A stretch of 5,133 bases of DNA from Bacillota bacterium (GTDB taxonomy: Bacteria > Bacillota_B > Desulfitobacteriia > Desulfitobacteriales > Desulfitobacteriaceae), in NCBI GenBank assembly GCA_021779415.1, contig JAJYAS010000308.1:1-5133 (forward strand). The letters run 5' to 3'. Made by a program: the position numbers and the translations under genes. Of the stretch, positions 4,459-5,133 are shown in pieces (position 1 is the first letter of the stretch; every line of letters begins with the position of its first letter). The notes beneath the pieces were generated by a model. It saw only the letters and a program-made list of their open reading frames with translations, was not told the DNA's origin and did not search any database.

Positions 4459-5133
4459 CTACTCCTTATTTTTCCCTAAGAGTCGATATTGTAACCAACG
4501 GCTGGGTATTGTTAGAAATAAGTTAAAGACTATAACCATAATTATAAGCAGTGCGGCCGTTCCGTCTGCAATTTGATCAGCATTTGTCCCTGGCAATGGA
4601 TTGGACTTAACAGCAAATAAGTGAACCGCTAAAGTCTCCCCTGCAGCTAAAGGATTAATGTCAAACGGTATACGCGATACATTCATTCCAGCGGTAAAGA
4701 TTAAAATAGCCGTCTCACCCAATGCCCTACCAGCAACAAGGGTAATCCCGGTTATAAGTCCTGGCAAGGCTGTTGGAAGAATGACCTTGCGTAGGGTCTG
4801 CCACATCGTTGCTCCTAAAGCTAAACTTGCTTCACGATAACTTTTGGGTACTGTTCGCACGGATTCTTCGGTAACGCGCACTAAAATTGGCAAGTTGAGC
4901 AACGCCAGAGTAGCGGAGCCTCCTAAGATAGTGAATCCCAAACCCAACTTATTTACAAAAATGATCATACCAAAGAGGCCAAAGACGATGGAAGGAACGG
5001 TGGCTAGGCTTTCTGTACTTAAACGAATGAGATCGGTTAATTTGTTTTTCGGGGCATATTCTGCCAAGTAAATTCCAGTTCCAACACCTACGGGTAGTGA
5101 GAAAACCAATGAAAGAGCAAGGAGATAGAAGGA
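4459..5133 (-). CDS. pstA: Phosphate ABC transporter permease PstA, C-terminal part (5' end outside window)
   Basis: PstA is one of the two membrane permease subunits of the phosphate importer. The frame is open to the right edge, giving the last 224 residues; roughly 60-70 N-terminal residues are missing compared with the usual 280-300. The segment begins inside a membrane helix and continues with the conserved GIYLAEYAP. The permease EAA loop, which contacts PstB, is at about window residues 101-120, with EASLALG at its start and ILP at its end. The GRALGETA motif follows. Several hydrophobic helices are evident, the last near the C-terminus (AALLIIMVIVFNLFLTI). A TTG at 5107-5109 could be mistaken for a start, but the coding similarity continues upstream. 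The gene precedes pstB by 33 bases; pstC and pstS presumably lie beyond the window. Confidence 0.95.
   Translation of the reverse strand, partial: SFYLLALSLVFSLPVGVGTGIYLAEYAPKNKLTDLIRLSTESLATVPSIVFGLFGMIIFVNKLGLGFTILGGSATLALLNLPILVRVTEESVRTVPKSYREASLALGATMWQTLRKVILPTALPGLITGITLVAGRALGETAILIFTAGMNVSRIPFDINPLAAGETLAVHLFAVKSNPLPGTNADQIADGTAALLIIMVIVFNLFLTIPSRWLQYRLLGKNKE

Noticed and set aside
4459..5109. Treating the TTG at 5109 as the real start of PstA
   Set aside because: The frame stays open to the window edge with typical PstA hydrophobic residues, and the product would lack the first membrane helices, so this is an internal codon of a gene cut by the window.
1..5133. CRISPR arrays, tRNA or rRNA genes, transposases, phage or toxin-antitoxin genes
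   Set aside because: No regularly spaced repeats, cloverleaf candidates, terminal inverted repeats with a transposase, or related coding signatures were seen on either strand.

Overview
The window looks like chromosome of an anaerobic, low-to-moderate G+C Firmicute of the Desulfosporosinus/Desulfitobacterium type (Peptococcaceae in the broad sense). This is inferred from strong GGAGG-type ribosome binding sites, the gene repertoire (PAS/sigma-54 activator, Crp/Fnr-family regulator, siroheme-reductase-like iron-sulfur protein) and a Gram-positive style pst-phoU order. The species cannot be fixed from the sequence alone.

Layout from left to right. Positions 1-1053 (minus) hold the N-terminal 351 residues of a sigma-54-dependent activator with two PAS domains; the rest lies beyond the left edge. 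Positions 1054-1507 are a regulatory stretch. It contains a strong hairpin terminator (1158-1196), an unrecognised 40-codon reading frame with a good ribosome binding site that stops exactly at the terminator (1195-1317, minus), and the promoter of the next gene. Positions 1508-2227 (plus) encode a Crp/Fnr-family regulator. It converges with a 199-residue iron-sulfur protein (2219-2818, minus) that resembles the C-terminal half of sulfite/nitrite reductases with two inserted [4Fe-4S] clusters; the two stop codons overlap. Positions 2900-5133 (minus) carry the end of a phosphate-uptake operon in the order pstA (partial), pstB, phoU.

Functionally there are two blocks. PstA and PstB are the permease and ATPase of the high-affinity phosphate transporter, with PhoU as its signalling partner. 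The second block is a candidate regulator/target pair. The Crp/Fnr protein has a recognition helix reading R-E-S-V-S-R, and a near-perfect TGTGA-N6-TCACA type site lies just upstream of the iron-sulfur gene. That site is centred at -41.5 relative to a good -10 hexamer. This is the most interesting feature of the window: a probable redox- or substrate-sensing circuit controlling an unusual truncated siroheme-reductase-like protein. Its promoter is packed into the terminator-like inverted repeat behind phoU.

No tRNA, rRNA, CRISPR array, transposase or phage gene was seen.
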